Of a DNA stretch of 64,000 nt, positions 18,340 to 27,219 are shown in pieces (position 1 is the stretch's first letter; every line of letters starts with the position of its first letter). Both the position numbers and the translations under genes were made by a program. This DNA comes from Catenovulum maritimum (GTDB lineage: Bacteria > Pseudomonadota > Gammaproteobacteria > Enterobacterales > Alteromonadaceae). The stretch lies in the NCBI RefSeq assembly GCF_001050375.1, contig NZ_KQ130483.1:1-64000 (forward strand). The letters run 5' to 3'. The notes beneath the pieces were generated by a model. The model searched no databases and had not been told where the DNA came from. It saw nothing but the letters and a program-made list of their open reading frames with translations.

Positions 18340-19956
18340 TTACTTAGGCCCTAGTAGTTTAGGTGACGACGAAACGAACTTTTGCTGCAATGCAATTAAA
18401 CTCATGGTGTCCGCATATGGCGTTAAAGATAAACCAAGCTTATTTTGAAATTGGTTGAGCTTAAGTTGTAATGGTTTATCAAAAAAACTCACTTTACGAC
18501 GTAATTGGTTTAACTCAACCGACAAAGCTGTTTCCAACCATTGAATTAATTCAATATCCGAATCGGCATCGATATTAATGATGTTTTCTGCTGGCGGTTG
18601 CCAAACAATTAATGCTTTGCCGCGCCAATATTTGTCTAATGTCGTTTGTTCAATTTCAATCTGCTTTTCGCTAGTATCCAGTATTAATTTGTTCCGATTA
18701 TTACTACCAAGATAAAGTGAATAAAAACTACGACCGTCATGGCTATAAAGCTCTAGAATACTGGGTAAATTTAGAATATTAAGCTGTTTTAAACTGCCAT
18801 TAAATTCATAGCATGCTAAGCCATATTCAATTAAATCAAGGCAAGGCTGTTCAGCCGCGATGTCTAATTCCACTAACCACTTATTTGATAAATTGCTTAA
18901 GTTTGTTAATAAATCTTGCTCTGGTATTAAATCAACAATATGTTGCGTTTGAATATTAAGCTGCTCCGATTCCAAATCATCCTGTTTCGCTTTTACTTCA
19001 ACATCAGTTGAACTAATTGAGAGTGTTTTTGCTTCCATACTTTCATTGGACTGTGTGTTGATAACAAAATAAACCACAAGTAAGCAAATAAAACTAACCG
19101 TTGCCGCGAGTAAATTAACTTTAGTCAATAAGCTTTGCTGCGGATCTTGATAATCAATAGACTCTTTAGCTGCGATTAAAACAATCTTTTTATCTATCAC
19201 TTGTTGCTGTTTTACAAATGCCCCTAATAAAGCTCTGTCGCAGAGTAAATTAATCAATCTCGGGATACCCTGACTAATTTTATGAATTTCATTTATCGCG
19301 CTTTTAGTAAATAAAGCTTTGTTGCAACCGGCTATCTTAAGCCTGTGCCTAATGTACTCTGCGACTTGATGCTTGTTTAATGGCAATAAGTGATATCTGG
19401 CTGTTATTCTTTGTGCGAGCTGTCTAAGCTCTTGCCTTTTAAGTAACTGTTGCAATTCAGGTTGGCCAATTAAAATAACCTGTAATAATTTTTTAGTATT
19501 AGTTTCCAGATTGGTTAGTAGCCTCAACTGCTCAAGCACTTCAGGTCTGAGATGCTGAGCTTCATCAATCATAAGTAAAGCATTCTTACCTTCAGCATGA
19601 TTTGATAATAAAAACGCCTTAATCGTATCGTTTAGTGCCTTAATACTAAGATTATTTTTGTCATAATCTAATTTAAATTCATCGCAAATAGTGGCCAGTA
19701 GCTCTTGCTCAGTCAATGATGGGTTTAAAACAAAAGCAACATTAGTCTTGTCCGGAATATTATCCAGTAAACACCTAGAGATTGTCGTTTTACCTGTTCC
19801 AACTTCACCTGTTAATAAAACAAAACCACCAGTTTCATTTAAACCAAAAGTTAAATGGGCTAACGCTTCTTTATGGCGCTCACTCATAAACAAAAAATCT
19901 GGATTTGGTGCGATTGAAAAAGGTATTTCAGTTAAACCAAAAAATCCTTTATACAT
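18340..19956 (-). CDS. gspA: GspA/ExeA-like AAA ATPase
   Basis: 538 residues: an N-terminal AAA ATPase (Walker A GEVGTGKT at 50-57, Walker B LLMIDEAQ near 127-134), one membrane helix at about 281-302, and a periplasmic C-terminal region ending in a peptidoglycan-binding-like segment (LNQFQNKLGL). ExeA/GspA hydrolyses ATP and binds peptidoglycan to help assemble the type II secretin. The opening MYKGFFGLTEIPFSIAPNP is diagnostic of the family. First gene of a two-gene unit with gspB and divergent from cca. Confidence 0.88.
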   Translation of the reverse strand: MYKGFFGLTEIPFSIAPNPDFLFMSERHKEALAHLTFGLNETGGFVLLTGEVGTGKTTISRCLLDNIPDKTNVAFVLNPSLTEQELLATICDEFKLDYDKNNLSIKALNDTIKAFLLSNHAEGKNALLMIDEAQHLRPEVLEQLRLLTNLETNTKKLLQVILIGQPELQQLLKRQELRQLAQRITARYHLLPLNKHQVAEYIRHRLKIAGCNKALFTKSAINEIHKISQGIPRLINLLCDRALLGAFVKQQQVIDKKIVLIAAKESIDYQDPQQSLLTKVNLLAATVSFICLLVVYFVINTQSNESMEAKTLSISSTDVEVKAKQDDLESEQLNIQTQHIVDLIPEQDLLTNLSNLSNKWLVELDIAAEQPCLDLIEYGLACYEFNGSLKQLNILNLPSILELYSHDGRSFYSLYLGSNNRNKLILDTSEKQIEIEQTTLDKYWRGKALIVWQPPAENIINIDADSDIELIQWLETALSVELNQLRRKVSFFDKPLQLKLNQFQNKLGLSLTPYADTMSLIALQQKFVSSSPKLLGPK

Positions 19957-20028
19957 AAATTTTTACATTATTAGCTAATTCAGTGGCACAATATAGGCTG
20001 CTTGAGTCGAAATTCCAAGAGGCATTTA

Positions 20029-21255
20029 ATGCAAGTTTTTTTAGTGGGTGGTGCAGTTAGAGATAATTTACTCAATATAGCTGTCAAAGATAGAGATTGG
20101 TTAGTTGTTGGAAGTACACCAGAAGAAATGCTTTCACAAGGTTACCAACAAGTGGGAAAGGACTTTCCCGTTTTTCTTCACCCTAAAACAAAAGAGGAAT
20201 ATGCACTCGCTCGAACAGAACAAAAGCAAGGCAATGGATATACTGGATTTATTTGCGATTTTTCTCAGGCGATTAGTTTAGAAGACGACTTAGCGCGTCG
20301 AGATTTGACGATCAATGCAATTGCACTTGATCAAGAAGATCAATTACATGATCCCTACAATGGCGTAAAAGATCTGAATGATAAAATCTTAAGGCATGTA
20401 TCCCCTGCTTTTTCTGAAGACCCTTTAAGAGTCCTTAGAGTTGCAAGATTTGCAGCTAAACTTAATTACCTTGGGTTTAAAATTGCTGATGATACATTAG
20501 ATTTAATGCGTTTAATCTCAATTGGTGAAGAACTTGATTGCTTAACGCCTGAGCGAGTTTGGATTGAGACCGAAAAAGCCTTAAACACGCCCAATCCTGA
20601 AGTTTATTTTAAAATATTACATGATATTGGTGCACTCAAAACCATTATGCCGGAGCTAGATAGATTATGGGGTGTCCCAAACCCTAAATTATGGCATCCA
20701 GAAATAGATACTGGCATACATACTATGATGGTATTAGCTCAAAGTAGTCAATTAAGTGGCTCAAGTGTACTAAGGTTCGCTGCTTTATGTCATGATTTAG
20801 GCAAGGGGTTAACACCTCAAGAGTGCTGGCCAAGTCATCATGGTCACGAAAAAGCGGGTATCAATGTTATCAATTCAATGTGTAAAAGATTAAAAGTACC
20901 AAACCAATATCGAGAGTTAGCAGTTTTAGTAAGCGAATTCCATTGCCACTTTCATAAGGCTTTCGAGCTTAGAGCTGAAACTTGGCTAAAAGTTTTCGAC
21001 CGCTGTGATTTATGGCGAAAGCCAGACCGATTTGAGCAGATAATGCTAGCAAGTTATGCCGATTTTAAAGGAAGAAAAGATTTTGAAAATAAGACATATC
21101 CTCAGCTTGATTATGTCAAAGAATTAGTTGTAGAAACGCAGAAAATTACAGCGAAAGAGTTTGTGCAGCAAGGCTTAAAAGGGCTAGAAATTAAAGCAGC
21201 TATCACGCAGAAAAGGCTAGAATCAATAGACAAGATTAAAGCTAAATTTCATTAG
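20029..21255 (+). CDS. cca: CCA-adding tRNA nucleotidyltransferase
   Basis: Adds or repairs the 3' CCA of tRNAs. The 408 residues hold a class II nucleotidyltransferase head (VGGAVRD at the start, the DRDW metal-binding pair, then RRDLTINAIA) and a C-terminal HD domain (CHDLGKG), as in the E. coli-type multifunctional enzyme. ATG 20029 is chosen because AAGAGG precedes it by seven bases and the protein then begins MQVFLVGGAVRD, as homologues do; an upstream TTG at 20002 would add nine unlikely residues. Confidence 0.95.
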   Translation: MQVFLVGGAVRDNLLNIAVKDRDWLVVGSTPEEMLSQGYQQVGKDFPVFLHPKTKEEYALARTEQKQGNGYTGFICDFSQAISLEDDLARRDLTINAIALDQEDQLHDPYNGVKDLNDKILRHVSPAFSEDPLRVLRVARFAAKLNYLGFKIADDTLDLMRLISIGEELDCLTPERVWIETEKALNTPNPEVYFKILHDIGALKTIMPELDRLWGVPNPKLWHPEIDTGIHTMMVLAQSSQLSGSSVLRFAALCHDLGKGLTPQECWPSHHGHEKAGINVINSMCKRLKVPNQYRELAVLVSEFHCHFHKAFELRAETWLKVFDRCDLWRKPDRFEQIMLASYADFKGRKDFENKTYPQLDYVKELVVETQKITAKEFVQQGLKGLEIKAAITQKRLESIDKIKAKFH

Positions 21256-21256
21256 G

Positions 21257-21506
21257 GTGTGTTGACGTTTGCCGTATATATTTTGTTCTAATTAAACGCT
21301 TTTTGCTCGCGACGCGAGATATACAGCATAGTTATTCTATGTAAATATCGAGCAACAAAGAGCAAAAAGTGTTTAAGACGAATCCGAAGGACAGCGTTTG
21401 TTTTAAATTCATAGCTCATTCAGGGAGCTCACTACATTTCAATCGCTATGCTTTGTCTAAATCTCAAACAAACTGCTGCAAAGTTGCAGTCAAAAGATCA
21501 ACACAC
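21257..21506. repeat. 250-nt structured element bounded by a 9-bp inverted repeat
   Basis: GTGTGTTGA (21257-21265) and TCAACACAC (21498-21506) close the element. Inside, a 15-base arm (21294-21308, AAACGCTTTTTGCTC) pairs with 21360-21374 (GAGCAAAAAGTGTTT) with a single G-U wobble. It encloses CTCGCG/CGCGAG and CATAG/CTATG hairpins. A second domain pairs CAGCGTTTGTTT (21392-21403) imperfectly with AAACAAACTGCTG (21466-21478) and CATAGC (21410) with GCTATG (21445). No frame is open. It fills the gap between cca and the histidine kinase. It could be a dispersed non-autonomous element or a structured RNA. Confidence 0.6.
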
Positions 21507-21572
21507 ACTAGCTAGTAAATTACAAAGAAAGAACTAAACTTAATGTGTTTAATTTAATTAGGTTTAGTCAAT

Positions 21573-22868
21573 ATGCTGCTTGGGATAATATGCTTAATAA
21601 TTTTGACCTTATTAATGCTTAGTTATCACATATATAATCGGAAAGATTATTACAATAATCTCAGATTAATGAGCTCTGCGATCGAAAATGCCAATCCGCT
21701 ACAAAAACAATATATTTCTTCGCTAGATTTAGGCTCTAAAAAACTCGTTCATTTTTTTAGTTTTGAGCAATTAGCTGAAATTAAATCAGTTAAAAACTTA
21801 CCCGAATTACTCAGTATTTTAACTGAACCAGAACGAGTAGATTTAACTCGTGCACTGGAGAAATTTAGTTATACAAAAGCCGATGAAATCTCAATCTCAA
21901 TATCAACAAAATTAACTGAGTTGGATAACTCTGTTTATATAAAATTATCTAAGCTAGAAAATTCAAACCAAGTCCTACTGATTTTTCAAATACCTAGCAC
22001 CTTAGTTGAATCTGTCGAAGAAACGACGCCGGCGGAATCAGAAATACAATCACAAATATTAGATGATTCAATTGAGAAACTAGCCTATTACCAAGAACAA
22101 TTATTGATTTATAAACAAAGGTCTGACATAGCGATTATGTTGCCTGAGTTCACGCACGAAATAAACACGCCTATAGGTATATGTGTCACAGCAAATTCTA
22201 TGTTGTCTGCCGCAACAGAAGGTATCCTTCAAAAGCTAGACGAAGGTAAACTATCTAAACCAGTCTTGGAAAAATTTTTACACGAGTCAGTCAATAGTCA
22301 AACTCTACTAGAAAGTAATATAAATCGAGCAAATGAACTAATAGCGAGCTTTAAGCAAGTAACGGTAGATCAACAGAGCGAAAATATTAGGCTATTTCCA
22401 CTAAATCAGTTGTTCAATGACACTTTAAATACTTTAAGACCAAGATTGAAAAAAACACTCATTGAAGTCATCACCGACTGCAGCTCCAGTATCTGTTTAA
22501 CCTCTATGCCAGGGCCACTTAGCCAAGTATTGATTAACTTAATAAACAACAGCTTAACTCATGCATTTGAGCAACAGGAAGAAGGAAGGATTAAAATTTC
22601 AGTTTTTAACTTCAATGAAAATGATACAGAAATTCTGCTAATATATGCAGATAATGGTAAAGGGATGACTGAAGAAACCCTAGAGAAACTCTTCATTCCA
22701 TTTTTCACCACAAATTCAGCAAATGGTAATACGGGTTTAGGTATGTCCATTTGCTTGGAAATAGTAGAAGGCAAATTAAAAGGTGAATTTCTTTGTAATA
22801 GCTTACTGGGCACTGGCACTGAGTTTTACATAAGAATACCGATTAATATTGAAAGTAACCTAGCTTAG
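21573..22868 (+). CDS. Membrane-anchored sensor histidine kinase
   Basis: 431 residues with one N-terminal membrane helix (about 2-21), a poorly conserved input region to about 180, and a kinase core. The H-box is PEFTHEINTP with the phospho-accepting His195, followed by the N-box LINLINNSLTHAF, the G1 box DNGKGM, an FFTTN segment and the G2 box GLGMSIC. It lacks a periplasmic sensor domain and a receiver domain, and no response regulator is adjacent. The signal and partner are unknown. It is followed closely by yacL, but the two need not be related. Confidence 0.85.
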   Translation: MLLGIICLIILTLLMLSYHIYNRKDYYNNLRLMSSAIENANPLQKQYISSLDLGSKKLVHFFSFEQLAEIKSVKNLPELLSILTEPERVDLTRALEKFSYTKADEISISISTKLTELDNSVYIKLSKLENSNQVLLIFQIPSTLVESVEETTPAESEIQSQILDDSIEKLAYYQEQLLIYKQRSDIAIMLPEFTHEINTPIGICVTANSMLSAATEGILQKLDEGKLSKPVLEKFLHESVNSQTLLESNINRANELIASFKQVTVDQQSENIRLFPLNQLFNDTLNTLRPRLKKTLIEVITDCSSSICLTSMPGPLSQVLINLINNSLTHAFEQQEEGRIKISVFNFNENDTEILLIYADNGKGMTEETLEKLFIPFFTTNSANGNTGLGMSICLEIVEGKLKGEFLCNSLLGTGTEFYIRIPINIESNLA

Positions 22869-22879
22869 GTAAAAAACAA

Positions 22880-23278
22880 ATGGAATACGAATTTAAGCAA
22901 GACATAACGGGTGACGCACTCGCAACCTGCCCTAGCGAATATGAGCTGTTTGGTGTTTGGTTAACGGACGAAGTTAACCAACTAAACCCTCAATTGCTAG
23001 AGATAAGTCGTGCTATCAATTCACTCATTGAAAAACAGATAAAATCTAAAGAATTCAAACATCAAAACTATATTTTGCGCATGAATCAATATGAAGTTGA
23101 GTTGGTTTATGGTGAAATAGCAGAAGATTTAGACAGAGTAGAAAACCCATCAGAAGAAGATGACTTTACTCTGTCATATCCTAACTTAATAAATGATACT
23201 GAATCTTCGTCTATGACTGGTTGTGGTTTAAGCGATTTTTCTAAGTTAATCCAAGAGTGGATAGAATTCATTTCATAG
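22880..23278 (+). CDS. yacL: UPF0231 family protein YacL
   Basis: 132-residue acidic cytoplasmic protein. The opening MEYEFKQDITGDA matches E. coli YacL (MDYEFLRDITG), and the C-terminal segment GCGLSDFSKLIQEWIEF parallels the YacL end (CGVEDFLQ). The family function is unknown. A Ser/Asp/Glu-rich insertion makes it slightly longer than YacL. It lies 11 bases after the histidine kinase stop and is probably co-transcribed with it. Confidence 0.85.
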   Translation: MEYEFKQDITGDALATCPSEYELFGVWLTDEVNQLNPQLLEISRAINSLIEKQIKSKEFKHQNYILRMNQYEVELVYGEIAEDLDRVENPSEEDDFTLSYPNLINDTESSSMTGCGLSDFSKLIQEWIEFIS

Positions 23279-23329
23279 AGATAGCTAGTATCTAAATTTC
23301 ATTCTAGCCTCATTAATAATTAGAAATTT

Positions 23330-23566
23330 ATGAAACTTAAAAACCCAGTAAGCCAATTCAAACAAAATTTAGATAGCAAGATTAGAGAATCCGCAATTAA
23401 TGCTGCTCGTTCAAGGATAATATTAGCAGGACTAAAAGCTGAATCTTTAAGTCCTGAAGAATTAGAGATCATAGTTAAAGAAGAAGAAGACAAAATTAAA
23501 AGTAAAATTAAGGAGAAAGGCCTATTTGCTATGGCTGCTGCATTAGGTCTTGGGTGGTGGATTTAA
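23330..23566 (+). CDS. Small protein with charged coiled-coil and hydrophobic C-terminus
   Basis: 78 residues, family not recognised. The first 60 are strongly charged and helical (ELEIIVKEEEDKIKSKIKEK); the last 18 are hydrophobic and end LGLGWWI, suggesting a C-terminal membrane tail. Its stop overlaps the next start (TAATG), so the two products are translationally coupled and may work together. No clear Shine-Dalgarno is seen before the ATG; the upstream sequence is AT-rich. Confidence 0.6.
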   Translation: MKLKNPVSQFKQNLDSKIRESAINAARSRIILAGLKAESLSPEELEIIVKEEEDKIKSKIKEKGLFAMAAALGLGWWI

Positions 23567-23976
23567 TGATTGCCCCTTTATTGCGTTTAGGGTTAATGAC
23601 CAGTTTTTTGATTAAGTATAAAAAGTTAATCGTTTTAACCTTAGTTATTATTATATTCATCACCTTAATACATTATATTCATCTAGATCTTAAAGAGTAT
23701 TTTAATAGTCAAGATCTGACGCAATATTTGGGTTATGCTTTGTTAGCCAAGTGGCTATGTATTATTTCAACTTTGCTCGGTTATATATGGGGCTTCAAAT
23801 ATTTGTTAAAACCAAATCATAGCCAACCAAATATAAAGCAAAGTTCTAACACAAGTGTGCCAGATCCAAATATTGCTGATATGAAGAATGATCCATTTGA
23901 GGCGATCAGGCATAAAGCTAAGTTAAGATCCCGCTCTGACTTCGTACTAGAAACTAAAAAGAAGAACAAACATTAA
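23566..23976 (+). CDS. Small two-helix membrane protein
   Basis: 136 residues, family not recognised. Two membrane helices (about 20-40 and 57-78) are followed by a charged C-terminal tail ending KKKNKH, presumably cytoplasmic. ATG 23566 overlaps the TAA of the preceding small gene; an in-frame GTG at 23554 is possible but less likely. It probably forms a unit with the preceding small protein. The yheT gene starts 20 bases later. Confidence 0.6.
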   Translation: MIAPLLRLGLMTSFLIKYKKLIVLTLVIIIFITLIHYIHLDLKEYFNSQDLTQYLGYALLAKWLCIISTLLGYIWGFKYLLKPNHSQPNIKQSSNTSVPDPNIADMKNDPFEAIRHKAKLRSRSDFVLETKKKNKH

Positions 23977-23996
23977 CGCTCGGACAAGCAACAAAT

Positions 23997-24980
23997 ATGA
24001 TTATTGAAAGTCAGTTCAAACCTGCTTGGTGGTTGAAAAATCGTCACTGCCAAACAATTTGGCAAAAAATAGAAAGACGTAAATTAAAGTGTGAAACAAT
24101 CGAGCAAACAATTGAGCTGGATGATGGTGACTTTATTCAGTTAAATTGGACTGAAAAGCCCAACAAAGATTGTAATAAACCAATTGTTTTAGTTTTACAT
24201 GGATTAGAAGGTTCAATAAATAGTACCTACGCTAAAGGCATGATGAATGCCATAAAGCATAAAGGTTGGATTGGTGTGTTGTTACACTTTAGATCATGTG
24301 GTGGGCGCCCCAATAGACTGATGCGTGCGTATCATTCAGGTGAAACAACCGATTTAGCTTTCATTGCAAACTGGTTGAAAAAGCAATACCCAGAGACCCC
24401 GCTATCCTGCATCAGCTTCAGTTTAGGCGCTAATGTTCTTTGCAAGTATCTCGGTGAATCTGGGGAACTGGCGCCTTTTATTGCAAGTGTTGGTATCTGC
24501 CCACCGTTAGACTTAGCCGCAAGCTGCGTCAGAATCCAAAAAGGCTTCTCTAAGGTTTACCAGAAATACTTGCTCGATATGATGCTTGATAATATTACTC
24601 GTAAACTCCAAAGAGTCGATTTGTCTCATAAAATAAATATTTCACCTAAGGCCTTAAAATCAATAAAAAATTTATGGCAGTTTGATGATTTAATTACTGC
24701 ACCATTACATGATTTTCATGACGCCAGTGATTATTATCAACAAAGCAGCGGTAAACAATTTCTCAAAAACATTCAAAAACCAACGTTACTTTTACATGCT
24801 CTAGACGATCCTTTTTTATCTAATAAAAGTGTTCCTAAATCGAGCGATTTATCTCATAGAGTCACATACGAAATGAGTAAATTTGGTGGACATGTCGGTT
24901 TTATTTCAGGAAAAACACCTTTCAAAGGTGAATATTGGATGGAAACTCGCTCACTAAGTTTTATAGAAAACCATTTATAA
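23997..24980 (+). CDS. yheT: YheT-type alpha/beta hydrolase
   Basis: 327-residue hydrolase of the UPF0017/ABHD family. It opens with FKPAWWLKNRHCQTIW, which is typical. The catalytic triad reads Ser in SFSLGAN, Asp in ALDDPF and His in FGGHVGF, and LHGLEGS forms the oxyanion region. The natural substrate in bacteria is unknown. Last gene of the plus-strand run that starts at the histidine kinase. Confidence 0.9.
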   Translation: MIIESQFKPAWWLKNRHCQTIWQKIERRKLKCETIEQTIELDDGDFIQLNWTEKPNKDCNKPIVLVLHGLEGSINSTYAKGMMNAIKHKGWIGVLLHFRSCGGRPNRLMRAYHSGETTDLAFIANWLKKQYPETPLSCISFSLGANVLCKYLGESGELAPFIASVGICPPLDLAASCVRIQKGFSKVYQKYLLDMMLDNITRKLQRVDLSHKINISPKALKSIKNLWQFDDLITAPLHDFHDASDYYQQSSGKQFLKNIQKPTLLLHALDDPFLSNKSVPKSSDLSHRVTYEMSKFGGHVGFISGKTPFKGEYWMETRSLSFIENHL

Positions 24981-25039
24981 ATCGGTTAGTACAAATTGTA
25001 TTGCTATAAAATCACTAAGGTTTTAAAGCAATAAAATGT

Positions 25040-25070
25040 GTGTTTTTTATTCCAAGAATATAAAAAACAC
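25040..25070 (-). terminator. Hairpin after the 3D-like gene
   Basis: Perfect 11-base stem GTGTTTTTTAT / ATAAAAAACAC with a nine-base loop, seven bases past the stop of the minus-strand gene and also downstream of yheT on the plus strand. It is AT-rich; the T-run is inside the stem. Confidence 0.5.
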
Positions 25071-25076
25071 AGTTGC

Positions 25077-26150
25077 TTATTTTAATGTCAAAAACTCAGC
25101 TTTTACGAAATCAGGTAAGTGTTTATTAGCTTGGTGATAGTCTGACCACCCTTTATATGAGCCAACCAATAAATCTAATTGAAATAAGTTGTTCTCAAAT
25201 GCCCCACCTTCGTCAGCTAAAATGACTAATCTTTGAAACTGTCCCGCTGGTGTATTTTCAGTTAATAATATTAAACGGCCTAAACCTAGATCTTTAATAT
25301 TACCCGCAACCGTTACGTTGGGATAAATTGGAATTTTATGGTCGGGATCTTTACCATATCCCATAATGCTAGGTACTTGTTTGAAATACCAATATCTAGC
25401 TTGTTGATCCTTGTTTAATGCGTAATCATAGCTAATACCATTATTTCGGTGAACATTAAAAAATAGAGTTTTATTATCCATTTTATAAACAGCTGTTCCC
25501 TGTAACATTACGTCATGTAAACTTTTCTCAGTCAACCAAAGTAAAGGTTTAGCTAAATTATGCTTATCAAGAATGCCTTGCATTACGGCTTGTCGGCTAT
25601 ATTTATAACGTGTTAACTTGTTAGAAATGTCTTCAGCTTGTTCAAAACTTAGAGCTATTTCATCATAAGGTAATTGATAAATAGCTTGCTGATATTCGTT
25701 TTGTCGAGTTAACCTAGCATCGACTAATTTAGTATAATATTTAGTTAATAATATTTTATCTGTCGGGATTCTATTGAGCATAGATCGTTTATTAGGATTA
25801 CTCGTTGTTGCCGCAATTTTGTGTGCCTGTGTTAAATCTGGCTGCCATCGCTGCAACTTGAAAACTCGCTTTAAATCTGCAATCTGATTTTTAGAATATT
25901 GTAATTGGCAAATATGCTTTAACGTTTTAATTATATTTTCAGGCGTCTCTTCAACCCCAGCGTTTTGACCTACCAATTGGGTACCCTGATAAAACTTACT
26001 CTTATTTATATAATCTAGAGTGTTGTTTGCCAATTGACATAAATTGGCGTTAATTAACTGCGTTTCACTTGCCAAAAGCTTACTTTGCGAAACTAAAACA
26101 ATCAGAAAGCTGATGACAAATTTGAATTTACAGTATTTTTTTATATACAA
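25077..26150 (-). CDS. Exported protein with a C-terminal 3D (MltA-like) domain
   Basis: 357 residues with an N-terminal signal or anchor (about 10-27). The body is helical and not recognised. The last 90 residues resemble the 3D domain of MltA-type lytic transglycosylases: TVAGNIKDLGLGRLILL, then LVILADEGGAF and QLDLLVGS. Two of the expected Asp are visible (ADEGG, QLDLL), but the first position reads Asn (TVAGN), so activity is uncertain. MltA-type enzymes cleave peptidoglycan glycan strands; a role at the cell wall is inference. Monocistronic, divergent from the HDOD gene. Confidence 0.5.
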   Translation of the reverse strand: MYIKKYCKFKFVISFLIVLVSQSKLLASETQLINANLCQLANNTLDYINKSKFYQGTQLVGQNAGVEETPENIIKTLKHICQLQYSKNQIADLKRVFKLQRWQPDLTQAHKIAATTSNPNKRSMLNRIPTDKILLTKYYTKLVDARLTRQNEYQQAIYQLPYDEIALSFEQAEDISNKLTRYKYSRQAVMQGILDKHNLAKPLLWLTEKSLHDVMLQGTAVYKMDNKTLFFNVHRNNGISYDYALNKDQQARYWYFKQVPSIMGYGKDPDHKIPIYPNVTVAGNIKDLGLGRLILLTENTPAGQFQRLVILADEGGAFENNLFQLDLLVGSYKGWSDYHQANKHLPDFVKAEFLTLK

Positions 26151-26311
26151 TTTATCTTATCCTTTTTGATTTATACTAAATTAATTAGGTTTCAGTTGTG
26201 CAGTAATTCAAATTACGTTTAATATTTACTGTACCTTGCTTAATATTAATGCCAACATTAGCTATTATTATCTTATAAAAAACATGGAATGTTTTGTCGT
26301 GAGGCAAGACT

Positions 26312-27148
26312 ATGAAATTGAAAGAATATATAAACAAAATGGGCAATGCTTACGCTTTACCCGATACTTGTGTCAAATTACAACAAATGCTCAATGACGA
26401 TTCAACTAATATTGATGACATTGCGCAGCTCGTATCTTATGATCCTATCATTTCTGGTCTTATTTTAAAGCTAGCTAATAGTGCCCTTTATAATTTCCCA
26501 TCACAAATAGACACAGTTTCAAAAGCGATAAAGGTATTAGGTTCTGACGCTGTCTATAATTTAGTTATGGCTTGTGGAACTTCAGGTTCCCTAAGTAATA
26601 TAAGTACTAAAGCAATTGATTTGGACTTATTTTGGCAACATAGCATTAATACAGGTTTAATTCTAAAAAAACTTGCTCATCATTACGACAAAAAACAAGC
26701 TGAGTTTTTATTTTTGCTTGGTCTAATGCATAATTTAGGGGAGTTAGTCGTCGCTAATTACACGCCTGAACTTGCAAAACAATGTAATCAGTTCGATAAA
26801 AAAACACAACCTTTCCAAGTTCAGCAATCAGTTTTAAGCTTCAGTTATACTAATTTAAGTGCAGAATTGCTAAGACACTGGAATTTTCCAGAAAAAATGA
26901 TTGATGCTTTAAATAATGCTAACACCCCCATTAAAGCAGAGCCTGAACTCCTTTTATACTTTGCCTCTCGATTAGCATTAACAAACACTTATCCTGAATT
27001 GTATAGTGTTGAGTCGATAATCCCACAAGCAGTATTGAAGCACTATGGTTTAAGTGAAAAAGATATTGAAGAGTTATTAGAAATCGTCAATTTAGAAACA
27101 TTTAGTGTATTTTCTTATATTAACCCAGGTGCATCTGCTATTTATTAA
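26312..27148 (+). CDS. HDOD domain signalling protein
   Basis: 278 residues made mostly of an HDOD domain. Typical segments are IAQLVSYDPIISGLILKLANSA, the AIKVLGSDAV helix and a degenerate HD region (FWQHSINTGLI, GLMHNLGELV). HDOD proteins lack phosphodiesterase activity in most studied cases and act in signalling and motility regulation. No other domain is attached. GAGG lies seven bases before the ATG. Single gene; it may belong to the c-di-GMP/chemotaxis-like signalling seen at 12-14 kb (weak inference). Confidence 0.85.
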   Translation: MKLKEYINKMGNAYALPDTCVKLQQMLNDDSTNIDDIAQLVSYDPIISGLILKLANSALYNFPSQIDTVSKAIKVLGSDAVYNLVMACGTSGSLSNISTKAIDLDLFWQHSINTGLILKKLAHHYDKKQAEFLFLLGLMHNLGELVVANYTPELAKQCNQFDKKTQPFQVQQSVLSFSYTNLSAELLRHWNFPEKMIDALNNANTPIKAEPELLLYFASRLALTNTYPELYSVESIIPQAVLKHYGLSEKDIEELLEIVNLETFSVFSYINPGASAIY

Positions 27149-27219
27149 CCCATTCAGCTAATTTAAGCCATAATTAGCTGATCCAATAAATATTTTAAGT
27201 CTTATATAGGAAATTTAAG

